NCBI RefSeq assembly: GCF_032854445.1
Contig: NC_088295.1
Location: 84,862,644-84,926,643, forward strand
Source of the DNA: Liolophura sinensis
Taxonomy: Eukaryota; Mollusca; Polyplacophora; Chitonida; Chitonidae
DNA: 64,000 nucleotides
Direction of reading: 5' to 3'
The position numbers and the translations under genes were made by a program. Below, one piece after another: positions 40,001-51,466 of the stretch. The first letter of the stretch is position 1, and each line of letters opens with the position of its first letter. Under the pieces are notes generated by a model. That model saw only the letters and a program-made list of their open reading frames with translations. It was not told the DNA's origin and searched no databases.

Positions 40001-42391
40001 ATGGTGACCATGCTGCTAAGAGGGCTTGCCTCGCTTTCACATCAGAGTACGCCCCGTATCGGCCTACACGGTAATTCCAGCTATGAGCTGCTAAATGGTT
40101 CCGATTATTCCCCTGGATCCGACTGGCTATGGCCGTGCAATGTGAGCATGTATGACTGCAATGATACAGTTTTCAACGGTACAGATGGAAACAAAACTTT
40201 CCCAGTCGAGCCGCCCTTTCCACTATGGGCTACCGTTATTTTCGGGGTTTTGGCTGGAATCGTCAGCCTCGTGACGATTTTAGGAAATTTAATGGTGGTG
40301 ATATCATTTTTCCTGGAACGAGCCATACGCCAGCCTACCAACTACTTCATTGCGTCTCTTGCCGTTTCGGATTTACTGATAGGTACTTTCTCTATGCCTT
40401 TGTTTACTGCCTATGTGCTTCTCGGATACTGGCCGTTTGGCCCATGGATATGTGATTTGTGGCTCTCCCTTGACTGGACTGTTTGTTTAGCTTCGCAATA
40501 TACTGTGTTTTCCATCACAGCAGATCGTTTCTGCTCCGTGAGGATTCCGGCCAAGTACCGTAACTGGAGATCTGAGCGCAAGGTTCGGGTGATAGTGGCG
40601 GTGATATGGACCATTCCGACCTCAGTATTCTTCACTACTATCATTGGCTGGCAGTTCTTTGTGGGCCGAAGATCCCTTCTGGATACGGAGTGTGATGTTC
40701 AGTTTATGAGCAATCCCTTGTTTATGTTGTTTTTAACCATCGGCTATTTCTGGATAACGCTAGTCGTTATGTGTGTGCTTTATGCTTGTATTTATAAAGT
40801 AGCTCTCGATCTTCAAAGGAAGTCCGAAGCTAAGCAAAAGAAAATGAACAATGCTATTGGGATGATGTCTCAGCACCTCCGTCTTGGCCTGACACTGGCT
40901 CGTGCTACTACACTGCAGCAAACTGACTCTACCAACCGCCAATCGGATGCCGTCAACAACGGTAGCCCGGCGCAGCAAGGCGTCACTACCACCAGTTTTA
41001 CAAGTAACAAGAACACTGGTGATCGCGATGAAGACAGGTCAAGTAGCCCTGCCTTCCCTTCCGATGAGGAGAACAGTAGTCAATCGTCAGCCATCCCCAA
41101 GAAGCCACATCACCATCATGAGCACCACCACAAACATCCCGCGAGCAAACACAAGAAAAACCGGTCTAGTAAAGCTCGCTGTGACTGTGATGAGATGAAA
41201 TCATTGGTTCCTAAAAAGTCCAGCTCTGTTGGCGTTACAAAACTGGGAATCATTAAACCAGAGGTTAAAACAGTAGAGACGTCTAAAAAACCCGTGGAAA
41301 TTGTGAAAGGGCCTTTACCATCACCAACCCCTCCTCCACCGCCACCAAGATATGAAGAAATTATGTCTAAAAACGTTACGTTTCAAGATGAAACGGGCTT
41401 ACTAGAAACTGATTTGGATTCAGTAGCGAACGAAGAAAAGAAAGCCGATAAAGGAGTTGAAAATTCAAATCACAAACCATCAAATAGAAATATGCAAGAC
41501 CTAATAAGTTTTAAAGAAAACAATCTTGGAGACAAAAATGTCAAAAATACCCAGACACCGCCTGATACCACATCGGTACCTGTTCAAAATACGGTTATAC
41601 GGGGGTCGAAGTACATAGACCCGGAGAGTATGAGACTTCTTACTTCAGAGAATGTCCGTCTTTTGGGTGATTCCTCCGCTCAGTTCATCGAGGATATAAA
41701 AATGAATCCCGAAGAAGAAGAGGAAGAAGTATATAACTCAACCAACTCTTCTCCAATCTGGCAAAAGCGTCCATGTTTCACACGCTTTGATACGTCTCCA
41801 GGACGCACGATTAAGTCGGATTGCTCAAATATGAGTCAAACGACAGTGGAAGTAAATGTGGACAAACCGAGTACAAGTTCTGAAAGTGCTCGACCCGTGT
41901 CAATGGCCAGTGTCCAGCTAGATGTGCTGGAGGACGAGGAAAGTAACCGTGAATGTGCTCAAATTACTCACATGCCTAACATCAAACCCCCAAGCGTGGT
42001 GGAGAACAGTCTGGAGCGGACACCCTCCAAAAGAAGCAGGCTGGGGAGCCCCTTAAAAAATTTGGTTAAGACGGTCAGTGCTAAAAAAGTCAAGAGACGC
42101 TCCCGTAGAGAGAAAACAAAGGCAAAATCGAAGTCGGAAAACCGTGCAAGGAAGGCCCTGCGAACAATTACGTTTATTCTTGGAGCATTTCTCCTCTGTT
42201 GGACCCCATACCATGTCTTTATATTAGTCACAGGCTTCTGTAACGAGTGCAACATAAGTAATCTGTACAACATTTGCTATTGGCTATGCTATATGAACAG
42301 TCCCATCAACCCTTTTTGTTATGCCTTTGCTAATGCACAGTTTAAACGGACGTTCCTAAGGATCTTGCGACTAGATTGGCACAGAACGTAG
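40001..42391 (+). CDS. Muscarinic acetylcholine receptor-like class A GPCR, probably invertebrate B-type
   Basis: Seven-transmembrane acetylcholine receptor expected at the plasma membrane of neurons or muscle; the 796-residue protein matches the muscarinic family throughout. Numbering from the ATG at 40001: N-terminus with six N-glycosylation sequons (N25, 32, 47, 54, 59, 64); TM1 about 73-104 (N96); TM2 114-138 (D124); C151 and C231 for the TM3-ECL2 disulphide; TM3 with amine-binding D158 and DRF at 175-177; TM4 W203; family-like WQFFVGRR and CDVQF in ECL2; TM5 240-265; ICL3 about 266-718; TM6 CWTPYH 733-738; TM7 YWLCYMN plus NPFCY 770-774; a very short tail lacking the usual palmitoylated cysteine. 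The ATG has G at -3 and +4 and follows a splice acceptor; the open frame runs upstream to a TTG inside the polypyrimidine tract, which I reject as start. From family knowledge, B-type receptors couple to Gi/o and are insensitive to atropine; subtype assignment here is inference. No signal peptide, as is usual for the family. Confidence 0.95.
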   Translation: MVTMLLRGLASLSHQSTPRIGLHGNSSYELLNGSDYSPGSDWLWPCNVSMYDCNDTVFNGTDGNKTFPVEPPFPLWATVIFGVLAGIVSLVTILGNLMVVISFFLERAIRQPTNYFIASLAVSDLLIGTFSMPLFTAYVLLGYWPFGPWICDLWLSLDWTVCLASQYTVFSITADRFCSVRIPAKYRNWRSERKVRVIVAVIWTIPTSVFFTTIIGWQFFVGRRSLLDTECDVQFMSNPLFMLFLTIGYFWITLVVMCVLYACIYKVALDLQRKSEAKQKKMNNAIGMMSQHLRLGLTLARATTLQQTDSTNRQSDAVNNGSPAQQGVTTTSFTSNKNTGDRDEDRSSSPAFPSDEENSSQSSAIPKKPHHHHEHHHKHPASKHKKNRSSKARCDCDEMKSLVPKKSSSVGVTKLGIIKPEVKTVETSKKPVEIVKGPLPSPTPPPPPPRYEEIMSKNVTFQDETGLLETDLDSVANEEKKADKGVENSNHKPSNRNMQDLISFKENNLGDKNVKNTQTPPDTTSVPVQNTVIRGSKYIDPESMRLLTSENVRLLGDSSAQFIEDIKMNPEEEEEEVYNSTNSSPIWQKRPCFTRFDTSPGRTIKSDCSNMSQTTVEVNVDKPSTSSESARPVSMASVQLDVLEDEESNRECAQITHMPNIKPPSVVENSLERTPSKRSRLGSPLKNLVKTVSAKKVKRRSRREKTKAKSKSENRARKALRTITFILGAFLLCWTPYHVFILVTGFCNECNISNLYNICYWLCYMNSPINPFCYAFANAQFKRTFLRILRLDWHRT

Positions 42392-42546
42392 CAAGAGCAA
42401 AGATTTCTAGCTATCGAGAGACTGTTCAGATGTCTCGCTGTTTTACTGTTTTGTGTAGAGATTTGGTAAAAGTGCTGTATAAATGTATGCATCGTGACTG
42501 CTTTGAACTTGTCTCTATGTGTACATAAGAATTTAGAGGTTTGTTA

Positions 42547-42554
42547 TGACGTCA
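42547..42554. promoter_or_regulatory. CRE/ATF palindrome TGACGTCA
   Basis: Perfect 8-bp cAMP-response-element palindrome 156 bp after the receptor stop codon. Two more follow within 430 bp. Binding by CREB/ATF proteins is possible but not shown. Confidence 0.4.
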
Positions 42555-42835
42555 TCTGTCCTAATCAAAGGAAGACAACGGGTTAGGCTAATGCTGTTGA
42601 TTTATAGAAAGACGACATTAGTTTGGATACTGACAGCGTTTGTTTTGGGTTTCCAAAAGATAAAAAAGGTCCTTGATTATTGATTAAACATTATACTTTG
42701 ACCAAAGTGGTTCAGTTTGAAATTGTTTTCCTTGTTAATAGTTTTTAAATCATTAAGGTTTCAAGGAATAGTTCGAATTTTGCCTGCTTTTTTGCTGAAG
42801 AAATGATTGATTTATATGACAGCAACATTAAGCAT

Positions 42836-42984
42836 GACTAGCGTCATTAATCTTCTTTTGGTCCTGACACCATTATTACCAAAGTTTTTGGGTTCAACGT
42901 GATTGACGTCATTAATCTTGAGGTCGTGGTGACGTTATTATTCCCGGAAGTTCGCCAATTCCACACGATTGACGTCATCCATGC
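42836..42984 (+). repeat. Three-unit 65-bp tandem repeat carrying CRE palindromes
   Basis: The motif CGTCATTAATCTT occurs at 42842 and 42907, and a third unit (CGTCATCC) lies at 42973, giving a 65-66 bp period. Shared blocks within units 1 and 2 include TGAC...ATTATT. Units 2 and 3 each contain a perfect TGACGTCA (42904-42911 and 42970-42977); unit 1 has the degenerate AGCGTCA. Confidence 0.7.
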
Positions 42985-43476
42985 GGGCAGTGCATCCAGC
43001 TTCTGGTGAATTATATTTAATCAGCTTACGCGATAATGAGTCACCTCTTGCCGTATTATTTCTCCCGTATGAACAGTGTTCTTGGAGTGGCACTTAGTCA
43101 CAGGAGATGAAACTTCAGTGTCGATAACTTAATTATTTGATTACTGCTTTGACGATGTCCTAAAGAATCTTTCACATAGATATGGCCCTATAAGACGCCT
43201 GTGGTGAGATTTTGGTGGAAGCACCGCGCTTTGTAGAGCTGGTATACGTATTTGCATAACGATATATTGTATTGCTGAGCGAGCAGTGTACCTCGAGAGC
43301 GTGTGGAACAACTCAAAAACATTTTAACGTATTTTGTAGATTGTAAAATGAAAAAATGTGAAATTCCCCATACTCATAAAATTTAAGGCGCATATTTGTA
43401 TTTTTCAAGACTTGAAAATTGCTCTAATTAAATCACATTATACTTTGCACAAGAAGCATCTTTTATACACAATAAA

Positions 43477-45720
43477 TATTCCTGTACACCGTGAGATTAT
43501 AATCAGATCTAATGTCTGCGTTGACCTTTGTTCCTTTTCGAATTTATATGTTTATCGTCTCAAATTCAGTTACCCGCTTGCGAAATCTTCCACTGCAATT
43601 TTTATGTAAAAGAACTTTATATGCACTGCCCTTCGAGTTCGTTATTAAAAATTGTGGAAATTGACCCACTGGCAAACTAAACTGGCGAAATGTCTCTGAC
43701 AAGAAAACCATCTCTTCTCCTTTCCCTGGAGTTGTTGGCAGGTCGTTCATGACCGGAAGGTGTACACCTTAAATAAGCCCTGTGCCTGTGCGTTAGATAG
43801 GTTACCCTGTGTGACACTTATGTGTAATTAAATCACAGAGGTAATGAAGCCGGTGAGGTTTGTATGACGTTCCATCATGCCACGCGACGCTGGATGGACG
43901 AAGGAGCGCGACCAGAGACGTAATTCCATTGTTATTTGCCTCGCACTTCACCGAACGATTTATTTCCTCCGAGTCTCTCTGGCTGTCATCCAAACCCTTA
44001 TATACGACATCGAGTCCACCCAAAGGCCTGCCGTTGAAAACCTCGCCTCTTTCACCGTTTAATTTATTTCTTTAATTTGTAAAAATTTATTACCCTCCTT
44101 TTCTTATCTTAATTTCTCCGGAACATGTCCGTGCCAACATTCTGAAGGATGGGATTGTTTTATTCCCTCCCCAGGCGAGAATAAGCAATTATCAGTGAGT
44201 GGAATGAAGCTGCCTCGCCCCAACAACCAGTCCATGACTTTCTGCGAAAAGAAGGTCTGTTTACTTTAGTAAGCTCTGAGACTATTGTCAATGTGAGGTG
44301 GCATACTCCGTCTGTTTGACATAATCTATTATGCCTATATACCCCGTATCCACTGGAGCCAGTGCCATTAACCTGGCCTAAATATTACACTGTCTACACG
44401 GTACACACCCGATTTATGATACAGCCTTAGTTCTGACATTTTGCGTCACTTACTTCTTCCATTTTATGAAACAATGCTATGTAAGCATAATAGGAAATTC
44501 CGGCGCTGAAAATTAGATGAAGTAAATGCATGTTATCTCCAGCGGTCGAATTATTTCCTTGCTCTTGTACATTTGTTGAGGCAATTTTGTTGCTATTTTT
44601 TACTGGAGAAGTCTTTGTCTTTGGACTGAATGTCGCCGGGTAATTAAGCGTAGTAACACAGTTTTAACTAGAAAGAGGAATCAATGAAAATCAGTTAATA
44701 CCAGTCTGAACTTCCGGGTTCACGGCAGTTCTACTCTCTTAGAGTTATCCACTAGATCGTTTCCAGCTCATGCTCTTGTAGTCTGCGTGGTGGGCTGAAC
44801 AGAGCAGGTCCATAAAACCCAAACTGTATTTAATCGACTTGATTAGTATGCAGGGCAGGACAGCGAAGTTTAAGACTTTCCAGCAGTAAAGGTAAATTTT
44901 TTTTATCGGTGATTAAGATTAGCCGTAATCCAGCTTTTGATTTTAACGGTTTTCACCATTGTCAGGGAGTAGCGTTCGTTAAAATCAGAGATAATCACCA
45001 CTGCGTGTCAGTTTTATTAGCTAAGTGTTTTTATATCGTCATTTAATGTCGGGCAAATGCCAAATCTCGGATACAACGTCATGTGAATTGTCAGAGAATA
45101 GTGTAATAAATCCCAGACATTACCGTGCCGTTGAATGTTGCTGGAAAGTCGTCCTGCCGTTAACTGTGCCATGTGACGAGAGGAAGGAGGGCATATCTCA
45201 TGGCTTTGCTTCATATATGTGTCTCATGAACAAACTTATTAAATCAGAATGGCACTTAAAGCTGCCATCTCAACGTTAGCTTTTCAAAAGCTCTCTTGAA
45301 TAAGATCGGAGCCAATTCGGTTCTTACTCCAAAATGTGGCAACACACTCATGCTGAAGACATAATCTCAATGGAAAAGGTATGAATATACTCATGACTGT
45401 AGAAAACCTATGATTACCTTATAATAATTACATCCTTGGAAAGTAATGTGTCACATCCTTCTTATATCCCAAATATAGCCTATTACATCCAAACAGAGTT
45501 TCAATTCATTAACAAGTAAATCTTCCGGAAAGCAAATCTATATTGACATACCTGAAAACACAGCTTGGTCTGTATAACTATTTCACCAATCTCTACCTAG
45601 GACGCGCTGATTGCTGTCGCAATCACCTCTGTAAATGTTTAACAAAAGTGGAGGGATGTTATTGTACAAATAATGTAGTAGAGGGCCGTCTGTCGGGCGT
45701 TACCTGGCGTTCAGTGGAGT
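43477..45720. other. Non-coding stretch
   Basis: No recognised gene or repeat. Overlapping sense and antisense open frames near 43802-44075 and 45017-45279 are uninformative. Confidence 0.55.
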
Positions 45721-45953
45721 GTGTGAGTGAGTACTTAGAGTTTAACGTTGTACTTTACAGTCATCTGACGTTCTGAGAGTGCATGCACGTGTAATGTCCC
45801 TCCTTGTTGCCGGACGGATTTCGACCGCTCTTTGATCTAGTACTGGACCCAGACGTCTTACTGAAGGCAAGTAAACTGCCCTGCCCGAACCATTATCCTG
45901 ATACAGGTGAACCAGCAGTTGTACTATCCCCTTTATGCTGAACACCAAGAAAG
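45721..45953 (-). mobile_element. 5'-truncated SINE, family B2, minus strand
   Basis: Matches the 3' two-thirds of the copy at 46043-46388: (GTGA)n terminus, TTTAACGTTGTACTT, CTCCTTGTTGCCGGACGGAT, CTTACTGAAGGCAAGTAA, then CTTTATGCTGAACACCAAG, where similarity stops. The tRNA-like head is absent. Confidence 0.8.
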
Positions 45954-46042
45954 GTCGAAAGTTTGCGAACTTATAAATTTCGACGGTCTGAACCGTAAAC
46001 CATGTGTTAGTCACTCAGTACAACTGTCATCTTCTAAATGTA

Positions 46043-46388
46043 GAGTGAGTGCTTGGGGTTTAACAATTTTTCAGTCATATGACGACGAAGGAATCATTAG
46101 GGTGCATGTATGTGTAATGTGCCTCCTTGTTGCAGGACGGATTTCCACCGCTCTTTTATTTAGTGCTGCTTCACTGAGACGACTTACCGAAGGTAAGTAA
46201 GCCGCCCCGCCCGAGCCATTATACTGATACGGGTCAGCCAGTCGTTGCACTATCCCCTTCATGCTGAACACCAAGCGAGGAAGTTACAACTTCCTCTTGT
46301 AAAGTCTTAGGTGTGACTCGATCAAGGATTGATCCTGGATCTACCGGTCCCGAAGAGGACGCTCTACCAACTGTGCTATCCGGCCTCT
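46043..46388 (-). mobile_element. Complete tRNA-derived SINE, family B2, with target-site duplication
   Basis: On the minus strand: head GGATAGCACAGTTGGTAGAG (A box), B box GGATCAATCC, then GAGGAAGTTGTAACTTCCTC (a palindromic block), CTTCGGTAAGTCGTCTCAGT, TGAAAAATTGTTAAAC and a (CACT)n end. Flanked by a perfect 12-bp duplication CTTCTAAATGTA at 46031-46042 and 46389-46400, the mark of LINE-driven insertion. Confidence 0.9.
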
Positions 46389-46400
46389 CTTCTAAATGTA

Positions 46401-49400
46401 AATCAAATATGTAATTATAAATGTTTCAATGTCTTACATGACCGTCCTCCCATTGCAGATGTTTTCTCATGATTATTACTTGATATCTGGAGGAAATGTT
46501 TTTATTTTTCCTTCTGTTTACTAAATCTGCCATTTTTTCCCACCTCAGCTCAAAAACCAGCCGGTCAAACCATAGACAGAGACACACATACACGGTACAC
46601 GTGATGGCTTCAGCGCTGCGGGCGAACATCTCCCCACAGCATATGTATTTTCATTTACACAGTTTTTCCATTAATATCAACCAGCTATTTTATGCCAAGT
46701 GAACCCAATCAATAAATGTTATAAGTCAGCAGAATCACGATATTCGCCGATAGACTATCGGCTGGTCACGGAATGACTGCTCTGGTAATGGGCAACCTTT
46801 TCCCTAAAACATATAATTGAGCAGTCAACTAAACAGTTGCTGCCAGCGTGCAACATTGGTATGGTGATACCCGTCAAGTTTAATAAGTACCCTAGGTAAC
46901 TAGCAGTCGTACGGGTTATAACTAGTTATTATAAATAAGTTATATGTGTGCAGTAAAACTGGCGCCGTGTAGGCCGAATGGACGGGCATGGCCTTTGATA
47001 TGTATCTGCGAATGCTTCCATGATCAGTGCTGGGAAATAGATGTGATGATAAACAGTTCAATGCAATTCATACTTTCCATGAATATAGTCGTTAAATATA
47101 ATACACCTCTTTAATATCGTGATCCTAAAATAATGTACGGATTGATAGAGCGGAGGCTAAACTCTATTAGTTTAATTTATTAGATAAGTTCTTAAACCTA
47201 TCATTGTCTCTGTCTATGTATTGCTGGACTGTATGATTGGTGACAGACCAAAGTCTCTAGGGTAATACAAATCGCCCTTTATGTGTATTATACAATGCAA
47301 CATACACGATCCAGAGGATAACACTGTAACACTGTTTATATGACTTTTAGATATTACACAGATATTTGAATGCTTCCGGTTTGATGTGGGAACATATCCA
47401 GAATAAAATTGGTTCAACTAAAACGACTGAAAAAAATTTACTTCCTAGATGGTTAAATTTTTCGTTTGATATCTTCATTGAATATTTGTGTTAAGAAAAT
47501 TTGACAAAAGTGAAAATGCTATAAAATATTGTATGGTGGTTTGTAAGAAGCCGCAATTTTTGGCATGCGGTAAGTGGAACATGAACACACAATTCAGGTT
47601 TTACTTAAGTGTAAATTTAATTAAAAATACAGAGTATCCAGTTGCAACATCAACGGAAGAAGCCGAATTTATTGTGCAGGAAATACCCAAGCCGTTTCTG
47701 TTACCACTGTGGGAAAGAGGCTTCCAGACGAGTACGCCATTGTCTTGTGAGATATTAGCAAAAAGGCATCGAAACGCTGTCATAGTATTAGTCGAAAATA
47801 GAGTAGAAGGCCCTGAGTGAACTGAAAATAATAGTTTACTTGGGCTAAATCTACTTCCAGGAACTATTGATCCTACTCGTTTCTGGCTGACATGGCAGAT
47901 CGCTAGATAGGGCCGAGGATTGTTTTCTGTGACAATTTGATATGCGACCTTTTGTAGGAAACAATGTATCCTAAAATATCCTTGAAACGCAAGAGGTTTG
48001 TTGGCTCTTGAAATCGGTTGAATATAATCAATACTGCCAACAATGAACTCTGGACCTTGAAAATATAAATGTGAGCCTGTGGCCTGCTATCTGTGGTGGG
48101 TATAGGTCGATACTTTATCTCGGCCAGACAGCTGGAGACACCGCCAAGAGAGATAACTCATACTAGCCATAGAGGTCGTGACTGCGGCAACCTTAAACTT
48201 ATTCCGGGTCATGTTTGAAGTTGCTACAACACTCCTTTATCAACTGCTGTGAAAAACGCCATGAAAAACTCTAAACGACGTGATAAATTTCAAGGGCAGG
48301 TGCTGTGTAGAATTTTCAAGAGTTTGCAAGTGTTCTTCTGAAAAAAAACGAAAACAACTAATGAAACTACATTTGATATAGCATAGAGAGAATGGCTGAT
48401 TAAACAGTTTTTTTTTGGAACACCTAAATGTTAGAGGGAATGCAAACAATTGAGCAGTCTGGTAAGAGTGTCGAAAACTGATCTATTTCAACTACACTGG
48501 CTTTTTCAACACATGCTCCATGATTCATGAACCTGCCTGTTTAGGATGCTCTGCGTTGTTGACATTGCTACCCAGGATATAGATCAGATCTAAAGCTTGG
48601 GAAAGGAAGTAAGTTTATTTTCTCGGTCTAATAATCCCAACATTTACTGGCATTGGTTGAAGCATCTTTATTCCACCTATGTTTTGAGGTTGATGCAAAA
48701 CTGGTTGCACTATGGCCGTCATGTAGGAAGACGAAAAGTTTTTGCCACAATCATGGCACCGTTCTATACTTGATTCGAGATTAAATTATTATCTTTCATC
48801 CTTCATGCTACTGTGAAAGAAATTAAGTATTATGTAGATGTGGTACAAAGAAAAATACGATAAGGATGATAAATGACAAGACTAAATGGAATTTGGAACA
48901 AGTAATGATACATTAGAACGTGATGAGCTGATGGCACACTATGTCCCAGCAATACATGAAATATGGACTCCCTCTCTGTCACTGAAAACGGACACTCTTT
49001 CTGGTGCTGTACAAAGGAAACTGTTCAGAAATGGCAGACACCGGGAGAAACCACCAACATGTGTATCATCGACGGCTTGCTGTCCCCAAAACCCTTTTTG
49101 CTGGTATGGCAAGAATGCAATGACGGGGCATAATACTGTGCCTGGTAGTGGTGTAACAGAACAAGCTTTTGTGCAGCTCTGGTCAGTTGCTTCACATCGT
49201 CATTTCATTAACGGGATGAGGGACATGGTCACTTTCGGTTTTCATGCTCAGCAGATATAAAAGCATGAAGTTGTTGTGAGTTAAAGGCTTAGGTACATGT
49301 AGCAAATCCACCTTCGTTTTCAGGCAATCCATTTCAACGTCTAAGTTTTCCTAAATAACTGAGCTCGAACCTAAATTCCGTTTCGCTTGTCGATGTAGAC

Positions 49401-50819
49401 ATACGTTTCGCCAAAAGAATGCAAAGATCGGGTGATACCAAGCCCCGTGCGATTTCAAACATTAAAGCGGAGCTGATTCCTCGGAAAAAATGGGGAAAAT
49501 ATCCTCCAAATAAGAAATGTGATTTTCGTCTCGTTGAGTTAAATAAGACACATGAACAGAACGTGTAACATAATATTTTATTTAACTGTAATATATATTT
49601 ATATATAACTGATATATTTTTAGTTTAACATCAGAACTGATATTTCCTAGGTATCAAAGTTTGGTATTTTTCCTCCCTTTGGTTTGCACATTCGTCAGTG
49701 TAATTATAACGGCGCGGTCCATTCAGAGTCACCACTCCTGTGGCATTATACGACTAAGACATAAATCACCAATGCCATACAACATGGTGGAATTCTCTTT
49801 TTTTCTCAAAAGAATAAAACAGTTCCCAAGCTTGAGCTCATCTGCACGATATATGAATTTAACTAATGAAAGATGGTCTAATGTAAATAGTGTAAGGCAG
49901 TTAATTATTTTGTAAGATGTGTTTAGAAATAACACAATTGCGGCGTTTTAAATCATTCACTCAAGTATAGACCGCAATTAAGTCAAGAATATTTGTCGCT
50001 TCAGCTGACTTTAATATACTTGAGCGTCATGTTTTGACACCAGCGGCGTCGAAAGAGAAGCCATGACGTCATTTGCCATAGTTACGTATTTGAACTATTA
50101 AAAGAAAACCACGTGACACAATGAGCGATAAAACTCACACAAACATGATGACATTCCGCCACACAAGCTAATAAAAGAAGCTTTTCCCATAACATGAGGG
50201 CAATTCAACAATGACTCCCTCTTTACATGTAAAACACAAAGCCTTCAACGACTAACTGCAACAACTAAGATGGGCAGAAACACCAAGGTTAATGTCTCCC
50301 TGGAGGCAGCTTCATGTTGCTTGTCTCTGGGGAATGCCATCGAAAGCTATATTTATTACGCTGTTTTTGTTTGGGTTTTTTCTTTAATTGTTTGTTCAGT
50401 TGGGTGACATATAACCTAGCATGATCCACGCTTTGCATATACCATTCCTTCGTCTAGAAATTCCTTGCGTCTTTGGTGCCTTGGAGGTTTGTGGTGAATG
50501 TTATTTTGGCAATTGGCCTGGAACATCCATTTTGGTTGACGGATGATATATGAATGTCTGTTTTAACGCTAAGATTCTACAAAATGTTCTTATTGACATT
50601 TAATTACGTATCAAGTAGGGATACATGCATGACAAGCATATAAAGCCAAGCTTTCTGTACCACCAGTGTTTGGTGGAAGTTGTTACGTTGATTGCTCCCA
50701 TCTATCCACAGTCTTAACAGCCCACAGCCTTATCTGAATCACACCAATCACAAATGCTCCTGATCTTGAAGGAATTCCGAGCGTTAGTCAGGCACCTGAA
50801 TGGTGACAGCTCCCATGCT
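46401..50819. other. Non-coding stretch
   Basis: An ATG-initiated 124-codon frame at 48886-49260 and a 110-codon frame at 47488-47820 do not match any family I recognise. One CRE palindrome at 50064-50071. No repeats of note. Confidence 0.5.
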
Positions 50820-50915
50820 CCTAACACTTCGCTTTCCTCTACCCATAAACCTAACCACCGTGATATAGGTAAAATATTCTTCGGCGAGGAATTAAGAGAA
50901 AAGACAAATAATATA
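50820..50915 (+). mobile_element. Strongly diverged SINE 3' fragment, family A
   Basis: CTAACCACCGTGATATAGGT followed by AAAATATTCTTCGGCGAGGA and ATTAAGAG. Same order as the family A 3' module but with many substitutions. Confidence 0.5.
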
Positions 50916-51466
50916 ACTGAGTTATAATATAACCTGAGGTTATAGGAAGAGCGGTGGAAAGAGGCTCAAACTGCCACAGATACGATTTTCTGACGTGCTT
51001 GGTAACTCGATAAATCAACTTTTAATAAGGAATTACTCAAAGGCCATGGAATGGACTGTGTTAGAACATCCGGAAACTCGATGTCGCGTCACTCACACCA
51101 AGTAGACACAAACCGGTTCTGTATGACGGATGCGAAAACAGCTACGTCCTTGGGTTACAGAAATAACTCGCCCATGTTTGCTTAAAACTGACAAGATGGT
51201 GTCGTTTTCGATTGAGGCAATGTCCGCAGTTTTACTTATTTTGGACTGCGATATCGCGGTTGTGCAATAAAAATTATGCTTTTTAAACCTCAGGCTGTAT
51301 ATTTTATTGATGTATCAATACAAAGTCTAGTGTTGTCTATTCTTTTAAATATGAAGCATATATACATATATTATTTTATACATACGCTTGTGGTGGCAAC
51401 AATATAATTTCAAAACGTAGAAGTCAAATAAATGTTGTTTGGTTAGCCTGCATAATTGCTGCAGTG

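Larger units (their letters stand above)
42392..43476 (+). other. Putative 3' UTR / downstream flank of the receptor gene
   Basis: No coding frame of interest. Candidate poly(A) signals are ATTAAA at 42683-42688 and AATAAA at 43471-43476. If the distal one is used, the CRE-bearing repeat at 42836-42984 and the CRE at 42547-42554 would lie in the 3' UTR. The true transcript end is unknown. Confidence 0.35.

Noticed and set aside
48886-49260. 124-codon ATG frame considered as a transposase remnant
   Set aside because: No catalytic motif or recognisable domain; resemblance to transposon proteins was only impressionistic.
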